DNA of 64,000 bases, taken from positions 44,288,227 through 44,352,226 of the forward strand of contig OY970824.1 of the NCBI GenBank assembly GCA_963853835.1, in the 5' to 3' direction. The notes beneath the pieces are model-generated. The model searched no databases and was not told where the DNA came from. It saw only the letters and a list, made by a program, of their open reading frames with translations. Shown here in pieces: positions 22,375 through 33,523 of the stretch (position 1 is its first letter; every line of letters starts with the position of its first letter). Made by a program: the position numbers and the translations under genes. The DNA is from Calendula officinalis. Lineage: Eukaryota; Streptophyta; Magnoliopsida; Asterales; Asteraceae.

Positions 22375-22846
22375 GAATTGTATCAGAGCTTAAGTTAGAG
22401 TGAATTAGCAAGCCTAGTCTATAACTACAAAAGATTTTTGGACAAAACAAAACTTTTACAAAACAAAAATATTCATGGCACGCTGAGTCTCATATCCCGA
22501 AGTTTCATTGTTCTTAGATTAGAACAATTTCCCTAGTTAGTATTGCCTTAGAATAGTAATTGTATGTCTTACGTTAGAGAGCCCAAAATTTTTATATTCT
22601 AATTGTTTTATACGTCGTGCTAAGAAGAATGTCGTCAGCGAGTGTTATTGATGTTTCGTCCGACTCCGAGTACGACAGTGATGGTACAACCTCATGTTGT
22701 CCCATGGCATCGTCGCCTACGAGGACATCCTATTCCGATCATTCCAAATGGTCCTCCGACACCAGCTCGTGATCCGCGTCCTATTCTCTTTTGTATTCGC
22801 GAGGGTGGGATGATTTTCCTAGGTTCGCCTGCAAAGCCGAAGCGCG
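22375..22846 (+). pseudogene. Leader and leader-ORF fragment of an adjacent Gypsy B copy
   Basis: A primer site TTGTATCAGAGC (22378-22389) is followed by leader sequence matching 12640-12877. An ATG at 22629 opens a frame like the B leader ORF ('SVIDVSSDSEYDSDGTT'). It goes out of frame after about 20 codons; another frame then carries 'IPNGPPTPARDPRPILFCIR'. The copy is cut at 22846 by insertion of element C; its remainder should lie beyond the right edge of the window. Confidence 0.7.
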
Positions 22847-23341
22847 TGTTAGGTCACAACAACCCTGGATTGCTTGTATAATTGATAGGTTAATTAAACT
22901 TAAGACAATTAAAGTGATTAACACAATATTAGAGTCAAATGTATAATTCCACTAAGTGTGACTTGTTGTGGAATAACAAGACCACTGATCAATTACAAGA
23001 TATGAAATGTGAAAGCATAAATTGGTGAGTACTCCTTTGCCAAATGGTCACTATTTATAGTGTTATAGAGATCTTACAAAATAGGTAAGGAGTAATGAAA
23101 GGACTGGTAAAGGAAAGTGGCCGAGATCAAAGGGATTTGATCTTGCTAAGAAACAAGGAAATGTTTACTCAGTCCTTGTACTCAGTATTGGATGTCAATA
23201 CTGAGTTCCAATACTGAGTGACCAAAACTGTCTACTCAGTTTGGACCAAGACTTAGCTAAATAATTCTACAAACTATTCTAAGCTAGTCTAGGTTGTTTT
23301 GTTATCTTAAGATCCAAGGGGTAAGGATTTTTGCCTTATCA
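22847..23341 (-). repeat. 3' LTR of element C (495 bp)
   Basis: In element sense it starts TGATAAGGCAAAAATCC at 23341 and ends ...GTTGTGACCTAACA at 22847. It aligns with the 509-bp LTRs of E. A cluster of CTCAGTAT/ATACTGAG words lies at about 23168-23252, upstream (element sense) of the TATA region, as in E. Confidence 0.92.
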
Positions 23342-23416
23342 ATCTCCCCCTATCTAATGATAACAAGACAATATTACACAGAGAAGTACAAAAATAAAAA
23401 TTGCAGAGTCTTTTCT
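23342..23416 (-). other. Polypurine tract and short 3' untranslated region of element C
   Basis: The minus strand reads aggggGAGAT at 23342-23351, directly before the LTR start. The rest is the short gap after ORF4. No gene is present. Confidence 0.8.
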
Positions 23417-25317
23417 TCATCCTCTGTTAATTGCTTCATGCTCATAGAAGACTTCTTGATTTATGTGGACAAATTCATCTTTCTTTTTAAGTTCCTCTCT
23501 TCTATTCCACAGTACAACAACAATCTTCTTTCTGAACCAAGAGTCTTTTTTCTTGGTTATCATCCACTTTAGCCCTACCAGATGACTGATGTTTGATTTT
23601 GGGAGATCTTCTTCTGTTATAAAACATTCTCTGTCATCTGAGTCAGTGTACATATATCCAGAAGTTGGATATATAGTGATGTTTTCATCCTGAAAGACAA
23701 GATTAGGAGGCACAAGGTATTTATTAAAGAATCTGAATGTGTTAAGACACTCAGGCCTGTTGTTTCTGTATGCCTCAGTCATTACACTGAGTGCCCTGTA
23801 CTCCCCTGGGAATAAGATTACTTTCTCAAAGCATGCTGCAGCAACTGCCCAGATTTCATCTATCATCAATTGAGCTTGAGAGGATCTTGAGGACAACTGC
23901 ATGATCAGTCTGGTGATCTTTATCTAGTCTTGGAGTCCCATGTTCTGAATATCACGAAGAAGAATCTTCCTGGGAGGACTGACTGGCCCAGTGCAGGTTG
24001 CAACAATTGATCCATTTACCATTTTTACTTTGATTTTGTTGATATCAATGTTCACCCAGTATATGTCCCTAACACTGAGAAAGACTTTGGCTCTCAGTAT
24101 TTCTATCCTTGTCTCCATGTACCTTGTTCTCTGAGCGACTGAGTTCCAATACTGTTCTCTAAGGTCAGCTCCTTTCATTCTTCTTCTTTGGGATGTTGAA
24201 GGAACATCAGTCTCAGTATCAGGATTAGTCTCTGGTTCTTCTTTGACTCCAAGGGCGTGTAAGTAAAAGAACTTTCCAGCCTTATCTTCTATTTTTTGTG
24301 CAGTCTTCCTTGGAACCTGCTCTTCACCACGTACAGATCTTCTAGGTCTGGCGATTAGAGGAGCTGGTGCAGATTCCTCACTTGATTCAGAAGATATAAC
24401 AACTCTTGACATTCTTCTATTGACAGGTCTTCTAGATGTTCTTGTACCACCCTGAGTTGGCATTTGATGTTCTTTTGGGGGCTCTTCATCATCGGAGGAT
24501 GATGATGAAGAGCTTGGTTCATAAGCCATATCTAGTGAAAATTTTATGAAGTTCTGAGTTGGCACTGGATTTGGTTCTTCATCATAAGCAATTGGCCACA
24601 CAAAAGGCCTATATACATTAATTTGCAGGTTGTTCTCATGCTGACCAGATGGCACAGTATGAGCCTGCAGAGGTTGGTCAACATCAATCTCCCCCTGAGC
24701 AGATGGGTCAGACTGGTTTTCTTCATGTTGTTCCAAGAATGACCTTCCTCTTTCTCTTCTTCTTTCATACTGAAACCTAAGAGGTTCAGTATTAGTGACT
24801 TGTTGTGATTGTTGTTGTTGTGGAGGTTGATCTTCATTTATTTTCCTTCTTTTCTCCCCATGAGCAGATGGCTCAGGTTGATCAACCTCATCTTTTCTTT
24901 TTCTCTTCTCCCTCTTATTGTTATCATTGGATAGGGAGGGAAGAGGTTCAGTAACACCACCTACATCTCCTTGAGTATTGTCATGAGTAGGAGATGGCGT
25001 AGGCGCAGTGGCATCATTAGTATCACCCCCTTGATCTTAATGTGTGGGTGATTGTCTGGGCTCAGTATCATCATTTCGACCTTGATCTTCATGTTATCCA
25101 CTGTGTTGAGATTGTGGAGTCAGTGGAGGTTGTGGATGATGTTGTTGGAGTAATGCAACCAATTCTTTTAATGAATCAATCTCATTACACATGGTTTCCA
25201 TCCTGGCCAGTATTGTATTCTGTGTGTTTTGCATGGCCAGGATTTGTTGCATGATTGTCTTCTAGGAAACCTGTTCCACTGGACCCTGCTGAACATGAGT
25301 ATCCTGCACAGATGGTG
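23417..25317 (-). pseudogene. ORF4 of element C (second exon of the ORF3/ORF4 gene), broken
   Basis: This frame encodes a hydrophilic protein of about 630 residues. It starts after a 3' splice site with 'PSVQDTHVQQGP', followed by a region compatible with a coiled coil ('ILARMETMCNEIDSLKEL'), acid/Ser/Pro-rich low-complexity repeats, 'SSSSSSDDEEPPKE', and a more structured C-terminal third ('EIWAVAAACFEKVILFPGEY', 'NNRPECLNTFRFFNKYLVPP'). The C-terminal third aligns closely with ORF4 of E, evidence that it was under selection. Stops occur near 25262, 25096, 25036 and at 23924 (Trp to stop). No membrane segment, signal peptide or enzyme motif is seen. Function unknown; Sireviruses often carry an env-like frame at this place. 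Confidence 0.72.
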
Positions 25318-26001
25318 CTAAAGAAACAAAATGGTAACTGGTCAGTATGGATTGGCTTATAAAATTGAATTGTGGTGTTGTTTATTTCTAAAATCATTTA
25401 AACAGAGTTTTTGAAGTCTGTATTTCATCTGGTGTATGATGAAATATTGTGGACTTGTGCATAGCATGTGTAAGAGATTTTTCAGTATAAGTGAGTGTGA
25501 TTTGTAGTAGCTCAGTGTAGGTTAAGTCACTTTTTCTGAAAAAGGTCAAGGTTAGGGAAACGAAGCCTGGATATGCTTCTTTATTGTTTCAATGTTTATC
25601 ACTCGATGTTAGAGTGATAACAGTAATGTGGCTTAAACCCCATAAATTTTATTTGGATAGTGTAGCTTTAGGGTTTTTGATAATTTCTTAAATCATGTTA
25701 TCCAATATAACATAAATTGGGTATGATAGAAGTAGTACCAGTGGGTGTCAGTGAGACATCAACCACCATTGTATTTTTATATGTGAAGACAAGTGTAAGC
25801 TGGCAATGATCTTTTGTGCTCAGTGTAGGGAGTTTTAATAGTAGCAGTGGGCTAACTATGTTGGCCTTAAGAGGATATAGATTTTAAAAAAAATCGTTTG
25901 AGACTTTGGTCAGTATTAAATTGGTACAGGCCAATACTTAGTCTCCAGTTTTGAAAAAAATGTATATATAGAAGATTTAGGGTTTTATTAGAGATTCATA
26001 C
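25318..26001 (-). other. Candidate intron 2 of element C (ORF3/ORF4), 684 bp
   Basis: On the minus strand the donor is CTCAG|GTATGA at 26001 and the acceptor TTTCTTTAG|CACC ends at 25318. The phase is 1 on both sides. E has the same exon ends, phase and nearly the same length (686). The interval is AT-rich, with some conserved blocks and no gene. Confidence 0.62.
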
Positions 26002-27370
26002 CTGAGGCTTTGTCAGATTCCCCTCTTCCTTCAGTAGAGGTCGGTGCTGGATCATTTGTTTGTTCATTTGAACCTCCAGCACCTTCTTGGCCTTGTTGTC
26101 CTCTATCTTGCTCTTCTTCTAAATTTTGTTGCTCATAGTCAATTTCAACATCCAATGGAACATGTGGTTCCATATTTGGTGGTGGTTGAGCAATGTTTTC
26201 TTTTTCTGGTTCTGGAACGTCAGCATGGGATGCTATTTGATGTTGATCTTCCAATGAAGGAGTCAGTGTTGGATTTTGAATGTGCAACACTGAGTCTGTT
26301 GAGAGTGCACCCATAATGACTGGACTCGATTGTCGTCTAACCCTTCTTCTGATGATTAAGGATTGGTCCTCAGTATCAGAAACTGATGCAGTATTTGGCG
26401 CATCCGGTTCTGGTTCTTGTACTGGAGGGGGTTGAACATCCTCCATCCCAACATCATCATTATCATTAGCATTATCATCACCATTATCATCATCAGCATC
26501 TGCCAGTATCATCTTCATCTTCATCATCATCCATATGAGCCTCTGCAATGGCTAACATGGTGGCACTGAGTGGTTGTTCATCTTCCCTAGGCTGATGGAA
26601 GAAAATCTTCTCATGGATAGGAGGAAGATCAGCTCTAACTCCATCAAAATCATCATACATATTATCTGGCATGGAGTTTCGGAAGATAAGTGATAAAAAC
26701 CTGCAAAAGGGAACATTAGGATTCCTTTGTCGTGCCTGAATTTGGGAGACTAGCTCATTGAAAATCAGTCTAGCATAATCAATGTGCCTGTTGTCGTACA
26801 TGGCATGTACCATTTGCATTCCAAAATCATTGATTTGATCTAGAGCCCCTGTTTGTGAGTCATACATCGAATTAGGGTTGAAATCATAATCCCCCACATG
26901 GGACCAAATTCGTGCCTTTTTATTGTTCCTGTTGTTCGTTGTCTTCCAAGGAGCGGCAACAAAGAGCGTGCAGTATTATGATCAACAAATTCATCATACT
27001 GGACATGTACATGAAGTTGAAGATCTCGTCTAATGATTGCAGTGGAGAAGAATGCTCGTTGTTGATCTCGAATTACCCATCCCGCACTCATATCTGGTGA
27101 GTCCATTACAGCAGCGTACCAAAATTCGCACAGCATTGAAGGATAGATTGCTCTGGGTGATGCTTGAAGAGCATTAGCGATTGGGCAATGCCTGAGATAT
27201 GTAATCATCTTGCGAAATTGGGGGCATACCCAACCCTGAGGAATCTCGAAATTTGCAGTGATGTTGTTCCTTGTAATTTTAGGAAGTTCATCCCTTTGAA
27301 AATCCTTTGCTGGTGCGATGAATTGTGGAGCAACGAATTGAAAGTTTGCCATTGTATCCGTGGTTACCAT
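26002..27370 (-). pseudogene. ORF3 of element C (first exon), frameshifted
   Basis: Translation can begin at 27370 or, by comparison with E, at the ATG at 27352 ('MANFQFVAPQFIAP'). The ~450-residue product has a folded N-terminal ~290 residues with conserved blocks 'RNNITANFEIPQGWVCPQF', 'RAIYPSMLCEFWYA', 'GPMWGIMIS' and 'DYARLIFNEL', then an acidic Asp/Glu-rich linker and 'VPLDVEIDYEQ'. It aligns with E ORF3 along most of its length. One base is lost near 26848 and the frame shifts again near 26500. The pattern recalls a plant transposon-associated domain found in retroelement third ORFs, but I cannot name it firmly. No transmembrane segment is seen. Confidence 0.75.
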
Positions 27371-27829
27371 TTAAGAAATTTCTTGCAGGGAGATAGTAAG
27401 AACGTTAATCGCAGAGAGAAATTAGAGAGAAAGAGAGTAATAACAGAGAAAATGATTTAATTTTGAAGAAAATGGTTATTTATACTCTTAATTGGCAATC
27501 ATTGCGGTATTGGGAAGTAAAAACGGCAAAATGACAGCCTTATCCTGTTCCAACGGTAACTTTTCTATTAAGGAAAGTAACCGTTGGGGAGTATGAGATT
27601 TTGAAATCAGTGTTGTAACTCCAAGACTCCCAATACTGATTTAGAGTTAAAAAAAAAATAAAGTAAAAAAAAAAATTAAAAATAATAAAAACATTTAATT
27701 TAATGTATAAATTAATAAAAAATTTACAAAATTTTTAAATATATACCAGACGAGCGATACTGAAAGGGTCAGTATTGGGTCAATACTGAAACATCAGTAT
27801 AGGAAAGAATTTTTAGGAGAAAAATAATT
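27371..27829 (-). promoter_or_regulatory. Intergenic region with TATA box before ORF3, element C
   Basis: On the minus strand TATAAATAACC (core 27479-27484) lies about 130 bases before the ORF3 ATG at 27352. It is followed by a CT-rich leader containing CTCTCTGCGATTAACG. Further upstream (about 27548-27582) an imperfect palindrome AACGGTTAC...GTTACCGTT occurs. E has the same three features at the same spacing. Between 27630 and 27740 the sequence is simple A/T-rich. Confidence 0.55.
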
Positions 27830-30800
27830 TCAGGGGTTAAGCATGCCCAATTGTCCTAGTAAGTACATAAACCTTTCTTCTGAAATAGGTTTAGTGAAGA
27901 CATCAACCAATTGGTCCTCAGTTGGGACATAGTCTGCCTGAACCTTACCCTTTTCCACATTATCTCGGATAAAGTGGTGTCTGATATCAATGTGCTTTGT
28001 TCTTAAGTGATGGACTGGATTTTCAGTGATAGCAATAGCACTCTTGTTATCACAATGAATTGGAGTCTCTTTGAAATTGAATCCATAGTCCATGAGTTGG
28101 TACTGCATCCATAAAAGTTGAGCACAACAGCTTCTTGTAGCTACATATCCAGCAGTTGAAGTTGATACTGAATTTTGTTTCTTGGATGACCAGCCAACTA
28201 ATCTTCCACCAAGGAATTGGCATCCTCCACTTGTACTCTTTCTATCCAATCTGCAGCCTACATAATATGCATCTGTGTACCCTTCAAGAGCAAAATTTGA
28301 ATCTTTGGGATACTAAAGACCCATATTAGGAGTACCAGATAAATATCTAAAAATTCTCTTAACAGCTTTCAGATGTGATTCTTTGGGATCAGCCAGATAC
28401 CGAGCACACAAACATGTTGCAAACATGATACCATGCCTGCTAGCTGTTAAGTAAAGTAAGGAACCAATCATACCTCGGAATGTAGATTGACATACTTGTT
28501 TGCCGGTTTCATCCTTACTTATCTTATCCTGAGTACTCATAGGGGTGTGCATAGAAGATAAGTTTTCAAATTTATATTTCTTTAGCATATTATGCACATA
28601 CTTACTTTGGTTTATAAAGTTGGCATCAAGCCTTTGATCAACTTGTAAACCTAGAAAATAAGTAAGTTCTCCCATCATACTCAACTGATACTGAGATGAC
28701 ATAATCTTTGAAAACCAATCACGCATGGATTTGTCAGTGGAACCAAAGATAATGCCATCCACATATATCAGAATGAGTAAGATGTCAGACCCTTTTCTTT
28801 TTGAAAATAATGTTTTATCAATTTTACCACAAGTAAATTTATTTTCAATTAAGTACTCAGACAAGGTATCATACCAGGCTCTTGGAGCTCGTTTGAGCCC
28901 ATACAAGGCTTTAACAAGCTTGAAAACATAATTAGGAAATTTATGATCAACAAAACCTGGGGGTTGTTTAACATAAATTTCTTCTTGTAGTTTTCCATTA
29001 AGAAAGGCACTCTTGACATCCATTTGATAAACTTTGAAGTTCTTGAAGGCTGCATATGCAAGATATAGCCTAATTGCTTCAATCCTTGCAACCGGTCCAA
29101 GTGTTTCATCATAGTCAATACCTTCTTCTTGCATGTAGCCTTGAGCAACCAGTCTTCCTTTGTTCCTGATTACAACACCATCTTTGTCCATTTTATTTCT
29201 GAACACCCACTTAGTACCAATGATAGTTTTTCCTATTGGGGGTGGTACTAAGTTCCAAACTTTGTTTCTCTCAAACTCTGTAAGCTCATCTTGCATAGTT
29301 TCTACCCAGTCTTCATCTAGTAAGGATTCATCAGCCTTCTTGGGTTCAATGGTAGATAAGAAACTTGAGAAAAGACAAAAATTTGCAGTGGCCTGAGGTT
29401 CAAAAGTCAATTTTCTTCTTGTCATTACTCCTTCTTCAGCAGGACCAATGACATTAGAATGAGGATGGTCTCTGTGCTCCCATAGATTTGAGCCTAAGGT
29501 AGCATTAGATGCAGTATTGACAACTTCTTGTTGGACTGATGGATTGTCAGTCGCATACTGATTTGAGTTTGGTTTAGTATTGGACTGCACAGGATTGCTG
29601 GTTTCTTCATTTTGCAGATTTATGATTGGTACTAATGGTGGATTTGAAGTTTCTCCTGCTTCATAGGTAGAATGATTAAGATCAAGATTAGAAGACTCAG
29701 TGTTGAAGTTTCCAGTGTTGGGAACTACAGTATTTGTTGCAGGTTTCCCATACTGAGTGAAGTCTTGATCGTCATCACTCATATCATGTGAACCATGATG
29801 TGGGTGAATTTTGGGCTGTTCAGCATTGGAGTTTTCTGGATTACATAAGGTTTCAATACTACTTATGTCCTCTTTTGCTGAAGTAGAATGCTCATCCATT
29901 TGTTCATCACAAGAAACATGGATATATTCATCAATCACCTTTGTTGAAAGTACATACACTTTGAAGGCTTTGGAGTGTGGTGAGTAGCAAATAAAAATGC
30001 CTTCATTTTCTTTGGGAGCAAACTTGTTATGATTTTGCTTAGTACTAAGAATGAAGCATTTGCTCCCAAAGATTGGAAATACTCCACATTAGGAATTCAG
30101 CCATGATATAACTCATAAGGAGTCTTGAGATGTCTCTGGATTACAGTTGCTCGATTTTGTGTAAAGTTGGCACAATTTACAACTTCAGCCCAGAAGCTCA
30201 GTGCCAGTCCAGCATGGCATAACAAAGTTCATGCAGCTTCAATTAGTGTTCTATTCTTTCTTTCTACAACACCATTTTGTTGTGGTGTGTAGGCTGTAGT
30301 GTAATTTTGTACAATTCCTTTTTCTTCACAGAAACTTGCTAATACTGAATTATTGAATTCAGTACCATGGTCACTTCTAAGTTGCTTGACCTTGGTACTT
30401 TTTTGAAGTTCTTCTCTCTTGATGAAAGCAATTATTTCAGTGGTTGCATCTGATTTTGTCTTCAAGAAGATGACCCTAGTGTATCCTGAGAATTCATCAA
30501 CCAAGACCAAAGTATAGACCTTTTTGCCCAGTGATGGTGTACTGATGGGGCCAAAAAGATCCATATGTATCATTGCAAGAGGTTCATTATTGGAATGATT
30601 AACTTTAGATTTAAATGAACTCTTCTTCTGCTTTCCCATTTCACATGCGGAGCGTAACTTATCTTTTGAATAAGTAATTGTGGGCAACCCTCTCACCAAC
30701 TTCTTTATACTGAGTTCATTGATGTTTCTGAAGTTGATGTGAGAAAGCTTCTTGTGCCACATCCAGTTCAATTCTGGATTGACTTTAGAAAGCAGGCACA

Positions 30801-31164
30801 CACGGATGATGGGATCAATTTCTGAAAGATTGACTACATAAACATCTTTTTCCCTTCTGGCAATAAGAATAGGTTGTCCTCTTTCATTGTATATAATGCC
30901 AGCAATCTTTCTGAACCATGCTTCTTTGTCATCATCACACATCTGACTAATACTGAGCAGATTGTGTTTTAGACCTTCCACATAGGCAACCCTTTTAAAG
31001 GTGATGTTGCCAGCTTTGATTTCCCCATATCCTCTTGTCTTCCCTATTGAATCATCTCCAAATCTGACAGAAGGACCCTTCTCTGGTGTATAATGTTGAA
31101 GGTACTCCATATTGCCAGTCATGTGTCTTGAGCAGCCACTATCAAGGTACCATTTTCTATCATC
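27830..31164 (-). pseudogene. Element C pol (protease, integrase, RT, RNase H), broken
   Basis: Beginning at 31164, after a 3' splice-site sequence, the frame reads 'DDRKWYLDSG' (protease Asp), then GAG-pre-integrase ('LNWMWHKKLSHINF'), integrase ('MIHMDLFGPI', 'SDHGTEFNN', 'TPQQNGVVERKNRT'), reverse transcriptase ('IIGTKWVFRNKMDKDG', 'YQMDVKSAFLNG') and RNase H ('RLDRKSTSGGCQFLG', 'HCDNKSAIAI'). Frame is lost between 30229 and 29960, and TAG replaces Trp at about 28310. The catalytic YVDD box reads YVDG, losing one metal-binding aspartate. The element therefore could not copy itself. Confidence 0.92.
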
Positions 31165-32042
31165 CTACACAAGACACAAAATAAGGATTAGTTCATTTTA
31201 GGAACCCATTTAAAAATGGGACCTTTGGAAGGATTAACATTTTTATCCTTTTTAATCTCTGTTTTAGTGGGAGTTCGTATCACTTTAGGAGAACCAGTAT
31301 TGGTAGTCTGTTGTGGCACTGACTTTGGATCCCTTCTTTTATTTGGTACTGGGTACCTAGGATTTGAGAGATTAGTTCTACACTCATCTCCTTTATGACC
31401 TGTATGATGACATATGTAACATTTTCTGGGTCTATTTCTAAACATGTTTTCATAAGGAATTTTAGAAAACTGTTTATCTTTTGGTTGATCAGTATGAGTC
31501 AGTTTTGCAAACTTCTGACTTAAAATTTTGATTTGATCACCAACAGATTTCAAAAGACTATTTTTATCATTTTTAATAGGAGGGTGAACAAAATTGACAA
31601 AATTCACAAAAAGTTTTTGATTTAACAAAATTGACAGGATTGAAATGATTAAATTCTTCAAATAAATCAGCAAAATTATATCTTGTTTTAAACTGAGGAT
31701 CCATACCAAGTGCATCCCTCACATTGTCTGGAAATTGTTGATTTAATCATTTATTTAGCTTAATAGAAGCATTTCCCATTGATTTTCAAATTTTTCTTTT
31801 TCTAATTTATGTTAATGTGCTTTATCAGCTAATCTTTGATTCATGTCTTGTAAGTTTAAAAAATCAAGTTCCAAATCTTTTAATCTTGCTAATTTATCTA
31901 AATTTTCATTATTTAACTTTTCAAGTTGTAAGATTGAAAGTTTTAAAGCTTTTTCTCTCTGTACTAAAGTTTTAAGATCAACAGTCATATACTCAAAAAA
32001 AAATTCTTTTTCATTCAATGAATAAGTTTGAAAGGCACTCAC
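31165..32042 (-). other. Candidate intron 1 of element C (gag to pol), 878 bp
   Basis: The donor is TACACG|GTGAGT (intron start 32042, minus strand) and the acceptor TTGTGTCTTGTGTAG|GATGAT (intron end 31165). Both ends are phase 0, and splicing would join Gag to the protease in frame. E and D have equivalent sites. The interval contains the C-terminal part of Gag, including a second zinc knuckle. It is shorter than in E because of an internal deletion. Confidence 0.6.
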
Positions 32043-33220
32043 CGTGTACAACTAAGTGGAATCCCAATCACTGTCCCAATCACTGTGGACACTCATCCTC
32101 TCAGCCTCTTTGATCTCTCTCAAAAGTGCTCTTCAAATCTTCTTTAGTGAAAGCCATGAAGGCTTTATTCTCAACCTCTTCCTCATCATCACTGAGGTCT
32201 TCATCCATCCAAGCCTCAGAGTAAAGTGCCTTATGAGGTGCTCCATTTCCAGCAGCTCCCTTTCCCTTGCTTCTTGCCTTCAACCTCACATATTTATCCC
32301 TATACCGTTTAGCTCGGTATGCAATTTTGTCATTCTGATTAGTTTCAGAAGACTTAGTGTGACAGTCGGCAGCAATGTGACCAGGCTTTCCACACATGTA
32401 GCATAGACCAGATCTGGGGTCAGTATTGGAAGAGCTAGCACCAAGCATCTTCTTCTTCAAGTGATCCAACTTCACAGACAAAAGTGCCATTTGATTTTCT
32501 AGTTCTTCTGTCTCAGCATCATCAAGATCACCTTCTGGCTCATCTGGCTCAGTAACAGTATAGGCCTGTTGAACTGAGTTGACAATAAGGGCCAAGCCAG
32601 TGGAAGTCTTGTCATTCTTCTTCCAGTTGAGCAGTCTAGAGGCATTGTTCTCTTCATGATTCAACATTAAGTCATCAATGTATGAAGTGTAAGTCTCAAT
32701 GTTGTTAACAGCATTGACAGAATTTGTCATATCAAGGAATTGTTGAGGAAGACTGTCCAGAATTTTTTTACAGAGTTCTCCCTCTTCCTTCTCAATTCCA
32801 ACACTGATAAGATCATGAACAATAGTGTTGAATCGGTTGTAAAGAGCAGTGAGATCTTCATTTGGATTAGCAATGAAGTTCTCATACTTTCTTCTCATGT
32901 TGCTCTTTCTTTGCAGCTTCACTTTTGGTGTGACTTCATAGGTGACTGTCAAACTATCCCACATAGCTTTTGCAGTAGGTAACTTCATGATTGCATTCAG
33001 AATTTCTTTTGAAACTGCATTACCTATCACACTCTTGGCTCTTGAGTCTAGATTGAACAATTGACGATCAGTATCAGTCCAAGTATGTTTCAGCTTTGGA
33101 GTGGTTCTTGTTGATGCAAGAGCATTATCTGTAGTTGCAACAGGCTCAGTTGTCAGAGGAATGATGGGACCATCAGTCAGTATTGTGAGCATTTCATCAT
33201 GAATTGACTCGAGATACCAT
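31188..33220 (-). pseudogene. Element C gag, 5' end cut by element D
   Basis: The frame enters at 33220 in what corresponds to Gag residue ~36 of E ('WYLESIHDEMLTILTDGPI'). It has the UBN2-type Gag core ('ALDSRAK'-like block, 'AMWDSLTVTYE', 'YENFIANPNEDLTALYNRFN') and a zinc knuckle 'CYMCGKPGHIAADC'. A 2-base loss near 32115 shifts frame before the candidate donor, and a TAG lies just before it. The C-terminal part holds a coiled-coil-like stretch and a second knuckle 'CYICHHTGHKGDEC' (about 31385-31430) and ends 'KWVPKMN' at 31188. Confidence 0.88.
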
Positions 33221-33523
33221 TGTTAGGGTCATTTTAATTGTATTCAATAGTTAGGGGACTAGATGTGTAATATTGTAATAGTGTTAATCTAGTCTTAGCC
33301 TTGGTTAGTGCTTAATTAAGCATGTTTAGAAGGGAGGTATAAATACTTTTCATGTGGACTTAATTTGTAAGCTTTCCTCTCATTATTGAATTACCAATTT
33401 TGAAAGCTCTTCCCTCCATCTTCATTCTCTCTCAAGTAAAACACACACAAACACACACTTGAATCTTCTATCTTCTTCAAATCACCATGGATTAGCTTGA
33501 ATTCAATCACATTAGATATCTCA
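33221..33523 (+). repeat. 5' LTR of element D (303 bp)
   Basis: It starts TGTTAGGGTCATTTTAATTG and ends ...GATATCTCA. A TATA box, tataaatac, is at 33338. It is much shorter than the LTRs of C/E and lacks their CTCAGTAT cluster. Downstream of the TATA box is a CT-rich leader. Confidence 0.93.

Larger units (their letters stand above)
22847..33220 (-). mobile_element. Copia Sirevirus-like element C, minus strand, 3' part up to the D insertion
   Basis: The element lies on the minus strand: 3' LTR 22847-23341, polypurine tract, ORF4, ORF3, pol and gag. At 33220 its gag is cut by element D, so its first ~40 Gag codons, leader and 5' LTR should lie beyond the window. It is a diverged relative of E (same LTR family, same gene order, same introns). 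It carries many disabling changes. It is inserted in the leader of a Gypsy B copy. Confidence 0.93.

Noticed and set aside
23294..23572. 92-codon plus-strand frame across the C LTR boundary
   Set aside because: It is antisense to ORF4 and spans the polypurine tract and LTR; a shadow frame.
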